The notes: a model not told the origin generated them from the sequence alone. DNA of 25,130 bases from CAZTYW01 sp964617695 (GCA_964617695.1 CAZTYW010000028.1:1-25130), one strand, 5' to 3'; numbered from the stretch's first letter, positions 15,761 through 23,873 are shown. Numbers and translations: made by a program.

Positions 15761-16435
15761 CTAAAACGTCTCAAGCACCCTGATCGCATCGAAGCCATCA
15801 GCACAATAGGCGTCTGCGCCAATCTCCCTGGCGTACTCATCGGAGACCGCCGCCCCCCCGATCAGCACCTTGACCTTATCCCTAACGCCGCCTTCCTTGA
15901 GCGCCTCAATCACCTCTCTCATCACCAGCATCGTGGTGGTCAGCAAAGCTGAAAGCCCGAGGAAGTCCGGCTTCTCTTGCCTCACGTACTCGACTATTTC
16001 CTCCGTTGGCACATCTATGCCCAGGTCCGTGACCTCGTAGCCTCCACCCTTCAACAGTATGGCGACAATATTCTTTCCGATATCGTGGATATCCCCCTTG
16101 ACAGTGGCTATGGCAAACCTGCCCTTGGTCTGGACATCCGAAGCCTCAAGGTACGGCTTGAGAACGTCCATGGCTGCACCCACTGCTTCGGCAGACGCCA
16201 GCATATCCGGTATAAAGTACTCCTTTCTGGCAAACCTCTGACCCACCACCTCCATCCCCGCAGTGAGCCCCTCCATGACTATCGCCTTTGGGGGAACTTT
16301 CTTCTCCAACGCCTGATGCGTTAGCTCCAGCACTCCAGGCGTTCCGGTCATATCATCATCAATGCCTTCATCCTCTTGAGCCTTTCTTCCCTGGATAACG
16401 TTCTCCTTGATCAAGGCGATGATATCGTCGGTCAT
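15761..16435 (-). CDS. Corrinoid protein (MtbC/MttC/MtgC type)
   Basis: The 224-residue protein has the helical cap typical of methyltransferase corrinoid proteins (~1-100, including FARKEYFIPDMLASAEAVGAAM). A Rossmann-like B12 domain follows, with GDIHDIGKNIV at 114-124. His117 is the lower axial cobalt ligand in this DxHxxG motif, and SALLTTTM (162-169) and IGGAAVSDEYAREIGADAY (192-210) are the other cobalamin-binding loops. It carries the methyl group on cobalt between a substrate methyltransferase and the tetrahydrofolate methyltransferase. Its ATG overlaps the stop of the upstream MttB-family gene (TAATG), so translation is coupled; GAGGAG lies upstream. It is the only corrinoid protein in the window and so probably serves both MttB paralogs. 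Confidence 0.93.
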   Translation of the reverse strand: MTDDIIALIKENVIQGRKAQEDEGIDDDMTGTPGVLELTHQALEKKVPPKAIVMEGLTAGMEVVGQRFARKEYFIPDMLASAEAVGAAMDVLKPYLEASDVQTKGRFAIATVKGDIHDIGKNIVAILLKGGGYEVTDLGIDVPTEEIVEYVRQEKPDFLGLSALLTTTMLVMREVIEALKEGGVRDKVKVLIGGAAVSDEYAREIGADAYCADGFDAIRVLETF

Positions 16436-17979
16436 TACTGTCTCCTCTCTTCATATATGTTTAGCCTCGGCAACAGGCCAGGGATCTCCTGGAATATCCT
16501 CCTGGTGGTCGCCTGATCAATGTGCTCCACCGGCTTGGAGAGCAACTCCTGCATTCTCTCGTAAGCCAGTGCAAATGCGTTGTCCTTTTCTCCATCTCCC
16601 TCAAAGGGGTACGGCATGCATAGCTGGCCACTGCGCATCATGGGACGAATATACTTGATGTACAGCTTCTGAGGAGTGGCTACCACTTCTCCTACCTGCC
16701 TCAGCGTTTTCTCGATCTCTGCTTCGTTGATCAGAGGCGGCTTGAGAAAGAACTTGATCATCTGGAAGTGGGCATCGTCCAGCACTGCCTGGAGAAGGCA
16801 AAAGATGGAATTGCAGTCCAGAAGTCCGAAGGCGCAGTGCAGGTACTGGGGCCCACTCAGTGTGACCAGAATGTCCGAGAAGAGTCTCTCTATCGAGGAC
16901 TGTGTTCCCGGCTGCTTCGCGTCGCACACGCCAGAGGTAGCATAGCAGGGCAACTTGTAGAACCGTGCCATCTGGACGCAGTCGACGTTAAACTGGCTGG
17001 TCTCGGGGGCACCATAGGAATCGGCCAGGTTGTCAAGCCGGGCCCTCACAGGCACCGTCCCGTAGATCAGTGGCGTCCCGGGATTCACCAGTTGGCCCAG
17101 CGTTATGCCGGCCAGGACCTCAGCGTTGATCTGGGCCACAATGCCATCTTCCTTCATTGGGGCAGTGGTCCCTGCCTGAGGCGCAGAGGAGACCACCACC
17201 GGCAGCCCCCTGCGGCAGACGGCAATGAAAGTGTCTGTCGTGTCGTCAACGAACTGCAGCGGGCTCTTGACCAGACAGGTGATAAAGGAAATGATGGGGT
17301 TCTCCTTCAGTTCCTCTTCTCCCCCCGCTATCAGCTCGGCCATGTTCACCACGTTGTCGAGCTGCTTCAAGCTGGTCAGGCCTGACATCACATGCTTGGT
17401 GGTGTTGTTCAACGAGGCGAAGTACTTGTTGACGTCCTTGTTGTCTTCTGTTATGTCCTTGTCCTGTATGTTCACCGTGCGGATGTATCCGTCCACCGTT
17501 TCCAGGTGCTCACACACGTGTGCCGACTTGCACAGGTCGGCCACGGTGCCGCGCCTGGGGAGAAACTCAGGCACTACGATCTCGCAACTCGGGTCGGATT
17601 TCTTCACATAGGCTGGAAAGTCTACGTCGAGCCAGATATTGGTCTCAGACCCGGTGATGTAGTACACCCTCGGCTCGTCACCCTTCATTATCAGGGTGTT
17701 GTCCCTGTTCCTGGCACCCAGCTTGACCGTCTTGGGTGCGCTGTCCAGCGCCTGCAGCACCAGCCTCTCTGGAACCTTGATCACCCAGGATGGAAGACCA
17801 CCTCCACCGACCGACGTGACCTCGGCTCCGTGGTCACTGAAGATGTCTGCCGCCTGGCGATTGAAGCCTATCAAGCCAGGGTCCCTCAGGATCTTCAGCG
17901 AGGCCTCATGAACCAGTGTCACCTGCTCCTGACCTATCCTCTCAAAAGGCCTCTGCACCAGGATTCCTTCTCTAGACAC
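16435..17979 (-). CDS. MttB-family corrinoid methyltransferase, divergent paralog
   Basis: The GTG start is supported by GAGGAGGAATGCA directly upstream. The 514-residue product belongs to the trimethylamine methyltransferase (MttB) superfamily. It has an N-terminal LVHEASLKILRDPGL segment, YFASLNNTTKHVMSG (188-202), an NPGTPLIYGTVPVRARLDNL core and a FYKLPCYATSGVCDAK turn, all alignable with the second MttB gene nearby. It has no in-frame amber codon, so it is not the pyrrolysine trimethylamine enzyme; non-pyrrolysine members act on glycine betaine, carnitine, proline betaine and similar quaternary amines. It is longer than its paralog, cysteine-rich, and has an additional acidic region near 110-180. 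Its own promoter lies ~55 bases upstream and it overlaps the corrinoid protein gene. The substrate is unknown. Confidence 0.87.
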   Translation of the reverse strand: MSREGILVQRPFERIGQEQVTLVHEASLKILRDPGLIGFNRQAADIFSDHGAEVTSVGGGGLPSWVIKVPERLVLQALDSAPKTVKLGARNRDNTLIMKGDEPRVYYITGSETNIWLDVDFPAYVKKSDPSCEIVVPEFLPRRGTVADLCKSAHVCEHLETVDGYIRTVNIQDKDITEDNKDVNKYFASLNNTTKHVMSGLTSLKQLDNVVNMAELIAGGEEELKENPIISFITCLVKSPLQFVDDTTDTFIAVCRRGLPVVVSSAPQAGTTAPMKEDGIVAQINAEVLAGITLGQLVNPGTPLIYGTVPVRARLDNLADSYGAPETSQFNVDCVQMARFYKLPCYATSGVCDAKQPGTQSSIERLFSDILVTLSGPQYLHCAFGLLDCNSIFCLLQAVLDDAHFQMIKFFLKPPLINEAEIEKTLRQVGEVVATPQKLYIKYIRPMMRSGQLCMPYPFEGDGEKDNAFALAYERMQELLSKPVEHIDQATTRRIFQEIPGLLPRLNIYEERRQ

Positions 17980-18031
17980 TGCATTCCTCCTCGCTGGACT
18001 CGCAATTCCGTTCTGAGTTCAGCAATCCAGG

Positions 18032-18059
18032 ATTATACGACCGTAAAGGGCTACGCCAA
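18032..18059 (-). promoter_or_regulatory. Promoter for the MttB-corrinoid-synthetase unit
   Basis: On the minus strand TTGGCG (18059-18054) is followed after 16 bases by a perfect TATAAT (18037-18032). This gives a leader of about 50 bases before the GTG at 17979. It lies in the 116-base gap after the methyltetrahydrofolate methyltransferase gene and splits the locus into two transcription units. Confidence 0.55.
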
Positions 18060-18095
18060 TCCCCCGGCTACCGCCCGTGGCACATGACACACATG

Positions 18096-18905
18096 CTAGC
18101 CTACTAGAAGTCCCTTCCTGTGAGCCCTGATGTACCCTTTGCAGGAGGGGTCCTTCCCGGTAAGCATGTCGGCCACCTTGACAAGACTCATGATCCTGGC
18201 ATCAAGGGGATTAAGGATGGCGGCATCCAGTCCTGCACCAGCCGCCATCAGCAGAAAGCCCTGGTTCACCATGTCCCTCTTGGGCAGGCCATAGGAGATA
18301 TTGCTCAGTCCCATCACCGTCCTGGCGGACGGATAACGCGACTTGATCTCCGCGATGGTCCTCAGCGTGACCAGCGCCTGGCTCGTGTCCACGGATATGG
18401 GCAGCACCAGGGGGTCAAAGAATACCTGCTCCTGTCTAACTCCGAGCTTTGTCAAATGCGTCATTACCACTTCGCAGGCAGCCAGGCGCTCCTCCACGCT
18501 TTCAGGGATGCGCCCCTCTCCCATGGCAAGCGCCACAACCAAAGCCTGGCGCTCAGCCACAATCGGACCAACGGATTCAAGCCTTTCAGCCTCGGCATTC
18601 ACCGAGTTGATCATAACGCTGCCACCCTGATATCTGCCAATGGCAGCCCGTATGACGCTAGGGGTATCACTGTCAATAGCCAGCGGTGTGTCGGTCACCG
18701 ACTGGACCACTTCGACCAGCCATTCCATAGCGGCTTCCGGGCACTCCCAGCTACCATCGCTGGCGCCAGCATTCACATCTATGAAGTCGGCCCCGGCAGC
18801 GTCCTGGTCTATGGCAAGTTTCTGAAGGAATTCGGCGTCTCTGTTGGAGATAGCTTCACCGACGGACTTGTTTGACGCATTGATCTTCTCACCAACAACA
18901 AGCAT
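18096..18905 (-). CDS. Methyltetrahydrofolate:corrinoid methyltransferase (MtgA/AcsE-like pterin-binding TIM barrel)
   Basis: I start at the ATG at 18903-18905, preceded by GAGGTGGATTGGA and giving a family-typical 269 residues. Pterin-binding motifs appear in order: VGEKIN (4-9), DFIDVNAGA (40-48), LAIDSD (75-80), MINSVN (98-103), FFDPLVLPIS (162-171) and GLSNISYGLP (199-208). This matches the barrel of AcsE, the MetH pterin domain and MtgA. The enzyme would move the methyl group between the corrinoid protein and tetrahydrofolate, linking demethylation to one-carbon metabolism. It lies 11 bases downstream of the MttB-family gene, so both share a transcript. No corrinoid domain is fused, as expected for a stand-alone transferase. 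Confidence 0.92.
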   Translation of the reverse strand: MLVVGEKINASNKSVGEAISNRDAEFLQKLAIDQDAAGADFIDVNAGASDGSWECPEAAMEWLVEVVQSVTDTPLAIDSDTPSVIRAAIGRYQGGSVMINSVNAEAERLESVGPIVAERQALVVALAMGEGRIPESVEERLAACEVVMTHLTKLGVRQEQVFFDPLVLPISVDTSQALVTLRTIAEIKSRYPSARTVMGLSNISYGLPKRDMVNQGFLLMAAGAGLDAAILNPLDARIMSLVKVADMLTGKDPSCKGYIRAHRKGLLVG

Positions 18906-18916
18906 TCCAATCCACC

Positions 18917-20365
18917 TCAATCCACAATGCCTTCTATCTCCGACAGTACCCGCCGCCTCACATCGGCAGGCAAGCTGTAACCGTCCATGGCCAGGATCTC
19001 CTCCACTTTCTCGGCCGCCCTCTCCCAGGTCACCTTGGCCCCCCTGGCCTCCCAATCCTTCCTGCTGTCCCGATCGCTGAGCAAGGGTTGATAGTGCTGG
19101 TTGCGCATATACCGCCTGGTATGCTTGGCACTGACGAAGTTGCCTCCCGGTCCCACTTGACGAATGAGCTCCAGGGCTAGCGTATCCTCATTCACCTCTA
19201 TGCCCTGGACAGACCTCATCACCATGCCGAGTATCTCATTGTCCACAACGTATTTCTCATAGCAGACAGTCAGGGCAAACTCCATCAGCCCGGCGGCATC
19301 GTGTATGAAATTGGCGCCTGCCAGAGCGCACAGCATGTTGGTCAATGCAGATTCATACGCACTCTGGGCATCCAGCACCTTTGAGTCAGTCATACCGCCG
19401 GTGGCATAGAAGGGGAGTCTGTAGAACTGTGCCATCTGGGCTCCGGCTGCATTGATGAGGCCCATCTCTATGGAGCCCGCCAGATACCTGAAATTGCTCA
19501 GATCGATACTGGTCGCCACCGAGCCAAAGATTGCGGGTGTCCCTGGACTTGCCAGTTGTACCAGCATCACGCCGATGAGGGAGTCCACAGTCTGTATCAG
19601 CACATTCCCTGCCAGCGTCACCGGCGACGTAGCCCCGCACAGCGGCTCGGCAGGGCATACCACCGGCACGCCCCTCCTGGCAATGGCCACCATGAAGTCA
19701 CCATAGTCCCTGTCTATCCTCAGCGGGCTTATGGTACACACAATCATGGATATGATAGGACGCTGGCGAAGTTTCTCGGTAGAGCCGGCGATGGTCTCCG
19801 CCATCCCGATCACTTGTTTGAGCCCGTCCATGGTATAGATTCCACCCATGATGTGCTTGCTGGTATTGTCGAGACCGGCAAAGAACCGGTTTACATCCAC
19901 CCGATCCGTGGGTAAATCATTGGGGTAGGTGGGCAAAAGGAATAAGTGGATGTTGTCCAGGTGATCAACGAGCTTGGCTATGCGCTTCAAGTCGTCCAGC
20001 GTAGCCAGCCGTTTTCCTCCGGTTGCCTGCTGGTAGACATAGAGAGCAGTGCCACCGGTGCCCGTATAGACGCGACTTCCGCCGAGCAGAATATCGTGCT
20101 TCTCATCCCTGCCACAAAGCGTCACCTCGGACGGGGCCGTCTTTATCAGTTGCGTAGCCATTTCCTGGGGCACACGCACCAGGCGCTTGTCCTCATCCAC
20201 CCATGCCCCCGCTTCCTTGAACAACTTCCGGCCGGTCTCCGAATGCACCTGGAAACCTACCTCCTCGATTATGCGCATGGCATTCTGGTGAATCAGGCTT
20301 ACATCTTCTTCGGTGAGCGGCTTGTACGCTCCACCTACCAATCCTTTGCGAACAGTATCCTTCAA
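18917..20365 (-). CDS. MttB-family corrinoid methyltransferase (non-pyrrolysine)
   Basis: The TTG at 20363-20365 is the likely start: GGAAGGAGGTAGGA lies right before it, and a longer frame would run into the upstream gene. The 482-residue size is normal for the MttB superfamily. Typical stretches are LTEEDVSLIHQNAMRIIEEVGF near 17-38, NRFFAGLDNTSKHIMGG, RRGVPVVCPAEPLCGATSPVTLAGNVL and FYRLPFYATGGMTDSKVLDAQ. No amber codon interrupts it, so it is a non-pyrrolysine member, probably acting on a quaternary amine or similar N-methyl compound. It follows the reactivation gene with two bases between them and precedes the methyltetrahydrofolate methyltransferase, which suggests these form the core pathway. 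Confidence 0.92.
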   Translation of the reverse strand: MKDTVRKGLVGGAYKPLTEEDVSLIHQNAMRIIEEVGFQVHSETGRKLFKEAGAWVDEDKRLVRVPQEMATQLIKTAPSEVTLCGRDEKHDILLGGSRVYTGTGGTALYVYQQATGGKRLATLDDLKRIAKLVDHLDNIHLFLLPTYPNDLPTDRVDVNRFFAGLDNTSKHIMGGIYTMDGLKQVIGMAETIAGSTEKLRQRPIISMIVCTISPLRIDRDYGDFMVAIARRGVPVVCPAEPLCGATSPVTLAGNVLIQTVDSLIGVMLVQLASPGTPAIFGSVATSIDLSNFRYLAGSIEMGLINAAGAQMAQFYRLPFYATGGMTDSKVLDAQSAYESALTNMLCALAGANFIHDAAGLMEFALTVCYEKYVVDNEILGMVMRSVQGIEVNEDTLALELIRQVGPGGNFVSAKHTRRYMRNQHYQPLLSDRDSRKDWEARGAKVTWERAAEKVEEILAMDGYSLPADVRRRVLSEIEGIVD

Positions 20366-20367
20366 TC

Positions 20368-21045
20368 CTACCTCCTTCCAAGGCAATTGCGCTGGTCGCA
20401 GGTCCTGCAGGGGTTGTAACTCTCCACATCCCCTTCCGCCGGTCCGATGCCGATCAGCGCCGAAATCGACTTTCTCGGCATCATCAGACATTGCTCCGTC
20501 AGATAGACCCCTATTGAATCTCCGTTCACGGCCTCGAAAATCACCTTCTGCTGGCTTATGTCCCAGTCGCAGTAGCCGGGGCTGAAACGGTTGCTGATAA
20601 CCAGGCCGTCTTCAAGAGCCATCTTCCTGGTCATCTCCTCAACAAATGTGGCAACCCCCTCAACAGCCTCCGACCCTATCGCATCCAGCACGTAGGACTG
20701 GACAATGAGTCCGTCCTCCGCCAGTCTGCCCGCCGTTTCCTCCAGGTGACTGCCTATGGTTACCAGGAAGACCGCTGCCATGCAGCAGCGTTCCAGCAGC
20801 CGGGCAATAACCCGGCTCTCCAGAACAATGTTGTCTTCAAGGATAGCCAGAGGTCCGCTGACAGTATCTACGTTTCTGATGACGTATGAGTGTGAGGCTT
20901 CGATTAGCTGGTGCGCATTCTCCAGGTATTCGTCGACCAGAGACGATATGCTGGACGAGGGCTCACCATCCTGGGAATAGCCTATTTTCTTCCACACGCC
21001 TCTCCTGTCGATATCAATAGGAAGTCGTTCACCAGTAACTAACAT
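20368..21045 (-). CDS. MetH-type B12 reactivation-domain protein (stand-alone corrinoid activase)
   Basis: The 225-residue protein resembles the C-terminal AdoMet-binding activation domain of methionine synthase: VTIGSHLEE (95-103), YVLDAIGSEAVEGVA, then NRFSPGYCDWDISQQKVIF with the RxxxGY motif (153-158) and PRKSISALIGIG. In MetH this domain methylates cob(II)alamin with AdoMet after reduction. Stand-alone versions likely rescue corrinoid proteins that have slipped to Co(II). It ends in a cysteine cluster C213-x2-C216-x4-C221, absent from MetH and suggestive of a metal or Fe-S site that could provide the electron. AAGGAGGG lies upstream at slightly long spacing. It is the first gene of the operon, so repair capacity is made with the methyltransferases. 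Confidence 0.85.
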   Translation of the reverse strand: MLVTGERLPIDIDRRGVWKKIGYSQDGEPSSSISSLVDEYLENAHQLIEASHSYVIRNVDTVSGPLAILEDNIVLESRVIARLLERCCMAAVFLVTIGSHLEETAGRLAEDGLIVQSYVLDAIGSEAVEGVATFVEEMTRKMALEDGLVISNRFSPGYCDWDISQQKVIFEAVNGDSIGVYLTEQCLMMPRKSISALIGIGPAEGDVESYNPCRTCDQRNCLGRR

Positions 21046-21502
21046 CTCGCTCTCACCCTCCTTCTAATCGCAGCAGACCCAGGTGCAATTTCTTTTCCCC
21101 AATTAAACGGCAATACCACACACAAACAGCCATCTACTGCGGGGGTTGCTTCGTGACAGCTTGCTAGAGGAGGAAAACTTCTTGGGGGACTCTGGAGGAA
21201 CCTGTACTTGTCGGAAGACCGGGGGAAGAAATCAAGTTGGTGAAGAGGTAACGCGGAGGAGACTGAATGGTTATCTACCAGCAGGGGAACTGACAGATAG
21301 AAAACCCCCAATGTCCGTCCTGCCTGCCTTCAGCCCATGGGATTGCCTCCCTGAGACAACTTGCTTCCCACGTATTGCATCTGGCCGTTATTGTAGCACG
21401 CCATCCGCGCCCTGTCCAGTCCGTGACGCCCACCACTGCCCACCCCGGCCTCCTTCGGCGGCCGAAGTCGGGTCCCGCCGGCTCAAGCAGGAATCACTCG
21501 TT
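21046..21502. other. Intergenic region between the divergent activase and cysteine synthase genes
   Basis: I see no coding sequence that I would trust here. A frame is open into the cysteine synthase but has no family likeness and starts at TTG. On the minus strand a weak TTTAAT (21107-21102) could be the activase -10, without a good -35. Purine-rich tracts at 21160-21260 are notable, but I could not fold them into a known riboswitch. Confidence 0.4.
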
Positions 21503-21531
21503 TTCGTAGCCCGCATCGTGGATGCTATAAT
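21503..21531 (+). promoter_or_regulatory. Extended -10 promoter of cysteine synthase
   Basis: TGCTATAAT (21523-21531) is a consensus -10 with the TGn extension. The -35 position (TTCGTA, 21503-21508, 17 bases away) is weak. The start site would be near 21538, leaving a ~50-base leader before the ATG at 21590. Confidence 0.55.
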
Positions 21532-21589
21532 AGGTGCAACAGGATACTGGGTCTGTGGGATCTCCCTGGCAGGGTTAGAATGGAGGGAA

Positions 21590-22519
21590 ATGGATTCAAC
21601 AACCTCTGCAGGTAGACGGCACAGTGTGAAGAAGGAGTTCACGGTGCTGGATGCCATCGGGAACACGCCTTTGATCCGCATAGGCAATGCTTATGCCAAA
21701 CTGGAGAGCGTCAATCCCAGCGGCAGCATAAAAGACAGGGTAGCCCTCGAGATAATCGAAGCGGCTGAAAGGGAAGGTCAACTGAAGGAAGGTTACACCA
21801 TAGTCGAGGCTAGCAGCGGGAACACAGGCATCTCCCTGTCGATGGTGGCTGCTGCCAAAGGCTACAGGATCATCGTGGTGATGCCCGAAAACATGAGCGA
21901 AGAGAGAAAACAGATGATGAGGGCATCTGGAGCAGAACTGGTGCTGACCTCGAAGAGCGGCAGTCTTAGAGAGGCCATAGAGAAGACGGAAGAGCTGGGC
22001 AAGCAACCCAAGACTTTCCTGGCCAGGCAGTTCAGTAACCCGAATAACATAGTAGCACAGCAGAAAACAGGCAGGGAGATTCTGGAAGAGATAGGGCCAG
22101 TCGATGCCGTTGTGGCCGGCGTGGGTACGGGCGGAACACTGATGGGTATTTCGAATGTGATGAGGCAGGCCAACCCGAACGTGAAGGTAATCGCAGTGGA
22201 ACCGGAGGAAGCTGCCGTCATGTTTGGCGGAAGCAGCGCCAGGATCACAGAGCACAAGATTCAGGGAATCGGCGACGGCTTCATTCCCAAGATAGTGGAC
22301 ATGGCCATGGTTGACGAGGCCATAACCGTCGGAAGCGAAGAGGCCGTGGACATGGCAAGGAAGCTTTACAGGCAGTATGGGCTGCTGGTCGGAATAAGTG
22401 CCGGGGCCAACATGCTGGTGGCACTACGCGTTGCCGAGAAATACGGGTATAGCAAAGTCGCTACCGTTCTGCCGGACAGGGGAGAAAGGTACCTCAGCAT
22501 GGACCTGTTCAAGTACTAG
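21590..22519 (+). CDS. cysK: Cysteine synthase (O-acetylserine sulfhydrylase family, PLP-dependent)
   Basis: From the ATG at 21590 the product is 309 residues, the usual length. LDAIGNTPLIRI (20-31) opens the fold. NPSGSIKDR (42-50) holds Lys48, which forms the PLP Schiff base. ASSGNTGIS binds the substrate carboxylate, and GVGTGGTLMG grips the cofactor phosphate. It makes cysteine from O-acetylserine (or a related acceptor) and sulfide in the cytoplasm. GGAGGG is only two to three bases before this ATG, which is tight; an in-frame GTG at 21626 is a possible alternative start. No serine acetyltransferase gene is nearby, and O-phosphoserine or cystathionine-type substrates cannot be excluded. 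Confidence 0.9.
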   Translation: MDSTTSAGRRHSVKKEFTVLDAIGNTPLIRIGNAYAKLESVNPSGSIKDRVALEIIEAAEREGQLKEGYTIVEASSGNTGISLSMVAAAKGYRIIVVMPENMSEERKQMMRASGAELVLTSKSGSLREAIEKTEELGKQPKTFLARQFSNPNNIVAQQKTGREILEEIGPVDAVVAGVGTGGTLMGISNVMRQANPNVKVIAVEPEEAAVMFGGSSARITEHKIQGIGDGFIPKIVDMAMVDEAITVGSEEAVDMARKLYRQYGLLVGISAGANMLVALRVAEKYGYSKVATVLPDRGERYLSMDLFKY

Positions 22520-22550
22520 ACACGGTAGACCATTCGCTTCGAATCGCCCC

Positions 22551-22913
22551 ATGATTATTGAATTCACCCACCCCGAATTGGGACAGGAAGTCCGGGCTCG
22601 CGCCGGGTACTATGTTCCGCTGGAGGAACGTCTGCTGCCGTACGGGGACCGAGAGGTGCTTTACATAGTGGGGCAGGGATGCATAGAGGCGTCCTGCTGC
22701 GCTGGCACAGGAAGCTGGGGTTACGTTCAGGCCCCCGGATTTCTGGTCAAGAAGGGCCCACCGATCGGGTCTGCCCCGGCCGTGTCAGAGATAGAGATCA
22801 TCGAAGACAGGCAGGCCCGGCGTGAAATCAGGCAGTCTCTACTCAAAAGGCATCCCGGCGCCCAGGTGGAGATATGGGACACAATGTACGCCTCATCCAC
22901 ACGACCCCGCTGA
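22551..22913 (+). CDS. Small conserved protein with a CIxxSCC motif, function unknown
   Basis: The 120-residue protein starts at ATG 22551, 31 bases after cysteine synthase, without a clear ribosome binding site. It reads REVLYIVGQGCIEASCC (34-50, Cys44, Cys49, Cys50), GYVQAPGFLVKKGPP, then a tail with SEIEIIEDRQARREIRQSLLKRHPGAQVEIW (79-109) that is probably a strand and amphipathic helix. The Cys set could bind a metal, but I cannot name the family. A diverged copy of the tail recurs at 24267-24360, next to a second propeller gene. Position suggests co-transcription with cysteine synthase. It ends 24 bases before the frame-corrected end of the convergent propeller gene. Confidence 0.65.
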   Translation: MIIEFTHPELGQEVRARAGYYVPLEERLLPYGDREVLYIVGQGCIEASCCAGTGSWGYVQAPGFLVKKGPPIGSAPAVSEIEIIEDRQARREIRQSLLKRHPGAQVEIWDTMYASSTRPR

Positions 22914-22936
22914 AGATAGCATAGCGCCAGGCACCG

Positions 22937-23873
22937 TCACAACACAGGCACGTCCACTACGTAGATATCCGGCCCGGCCAGGCCCGCCACTGTCCGGGCC
23001 GGCCGAGAAGACGATCTTGCTGCCATCAGGCGACCATTTGGGGTCGAGCTCAAACAATTCGTTGTCAGTCAGCCTGGTGATGTTGCTCCCGTCGGCGTTC
23101 ATTATGTAAATGTCCGGCTGCCCGTCCCGGTGCGATCTGAAGGCGATCCTGTTTCCGTCGGGAGACCAGGTAGGAGATCCATCGGCGACCGTGTTGTTTG
23201 TCAGCCGGACCGGATTGCTTCCATCCGCATTCATCACGTAGATCCCACAATGGCCGCCCCGTCCAGAGGCAAAAGCGATCCTCTCGCCGTCCGGAGACCA
23301 GGCTGGCCAGTAGTCATCCACGCCCTGCGGACTCAGCGAGGTCTGATTGCTCCCATCGACGTTCACCACCTGTATCTGCCAGTCCAGATCATCCCCCCAC
23401 ATTGTGGCGAAAAGGATCCGGCTTCCATCCGGCGAATAGGTGGGCCAGTCGGAAATACCGAGCACCGACTCTCCGATGACCACCCCCTGCAACTCGCCTG
23501 TACTCACCTCGAGCGTCACAACGGATCCACCGCTGGATGCATAGACAATCCTCTCCCCGTCCGGGGACCACGAGGGGGACCTCACGCCAATATCGTCCGG
23601 AAACTCCAGGACAAGGGTACGATTGCCCCCGTCGGCATCCATAACGTATATGCCGTAGTAGGTACAGGTAGGAGGCATGCCATCAGACACAGTCGAAACA
23701 CCGGACACGAAGACGATCTTGCTTCCATCAGGCGACCACGAAGGCCACATATCGCCCGTGCGCGGATTGTGGGTGAGATTGACCAACCCATCCCCGGAGC
23801 CGCAGGAGACCGCAGCCAGCAGTATCACTACTAGAAGCAGGCTGAGGGATAACCGACCCGTCCTTCCTCCCAT
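22937..23873 (-). CDS. PD40 beta-propeller lipoprotein (TolB-like), probable 3' frameshift
   Basis: The ATG at 23871-23873 follows AAAGGAGTAACTGAG and begins a lipoprotein signal: basic MGGRTGR, a hydrophobic core, then LAAVSC with Cys24. Six blades each carry a WSPDG or YSPDG motif with a following I.F/Y strand and IYVMNADGSN-type turn, as in TolB and other PD40 (WD40-like) proteins. Such propellers mediate protein contacts at the cell surface; no enzyme is attached. As sequenced, the frame continues to 22893, ending in a non-family tail. Skipping one base in the GGG run (22983-22985) restores GPDIYVVDVPVL and a stop at 22937-22939, which matches the family. A promoter with TGATATAAT lies upstream. 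It is a tandem paralog of the gene at 24443. Confidence 0.8.

Noticed and set aside
16435..20365. Possibility that the MttB genes are pyrrolysine-containing trimethylamine methyltransferases
   Set aside because: Both frames run full family length without an in-frame TAG, so they are non-pyrrolysine members.
21146..21345. Purine-rich segment upstream of cysteine synthase as a T-box, SAM or cobalamin riboswitch
   Set aside because: GAGGTAACGCGG and GGGGGAAGAAATC only loosely resemble T-box and B12 elements. The conserved cores are missing, and a good promoter lies downstream at 21526, so this is not the leader.
21146..21589. 148-codon N-terminal extension of cysteine synthase
   Set aside because: It is not family-like, and the promoter at 21503-21531 lies inside it. 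The normal family length is reached from 21590.
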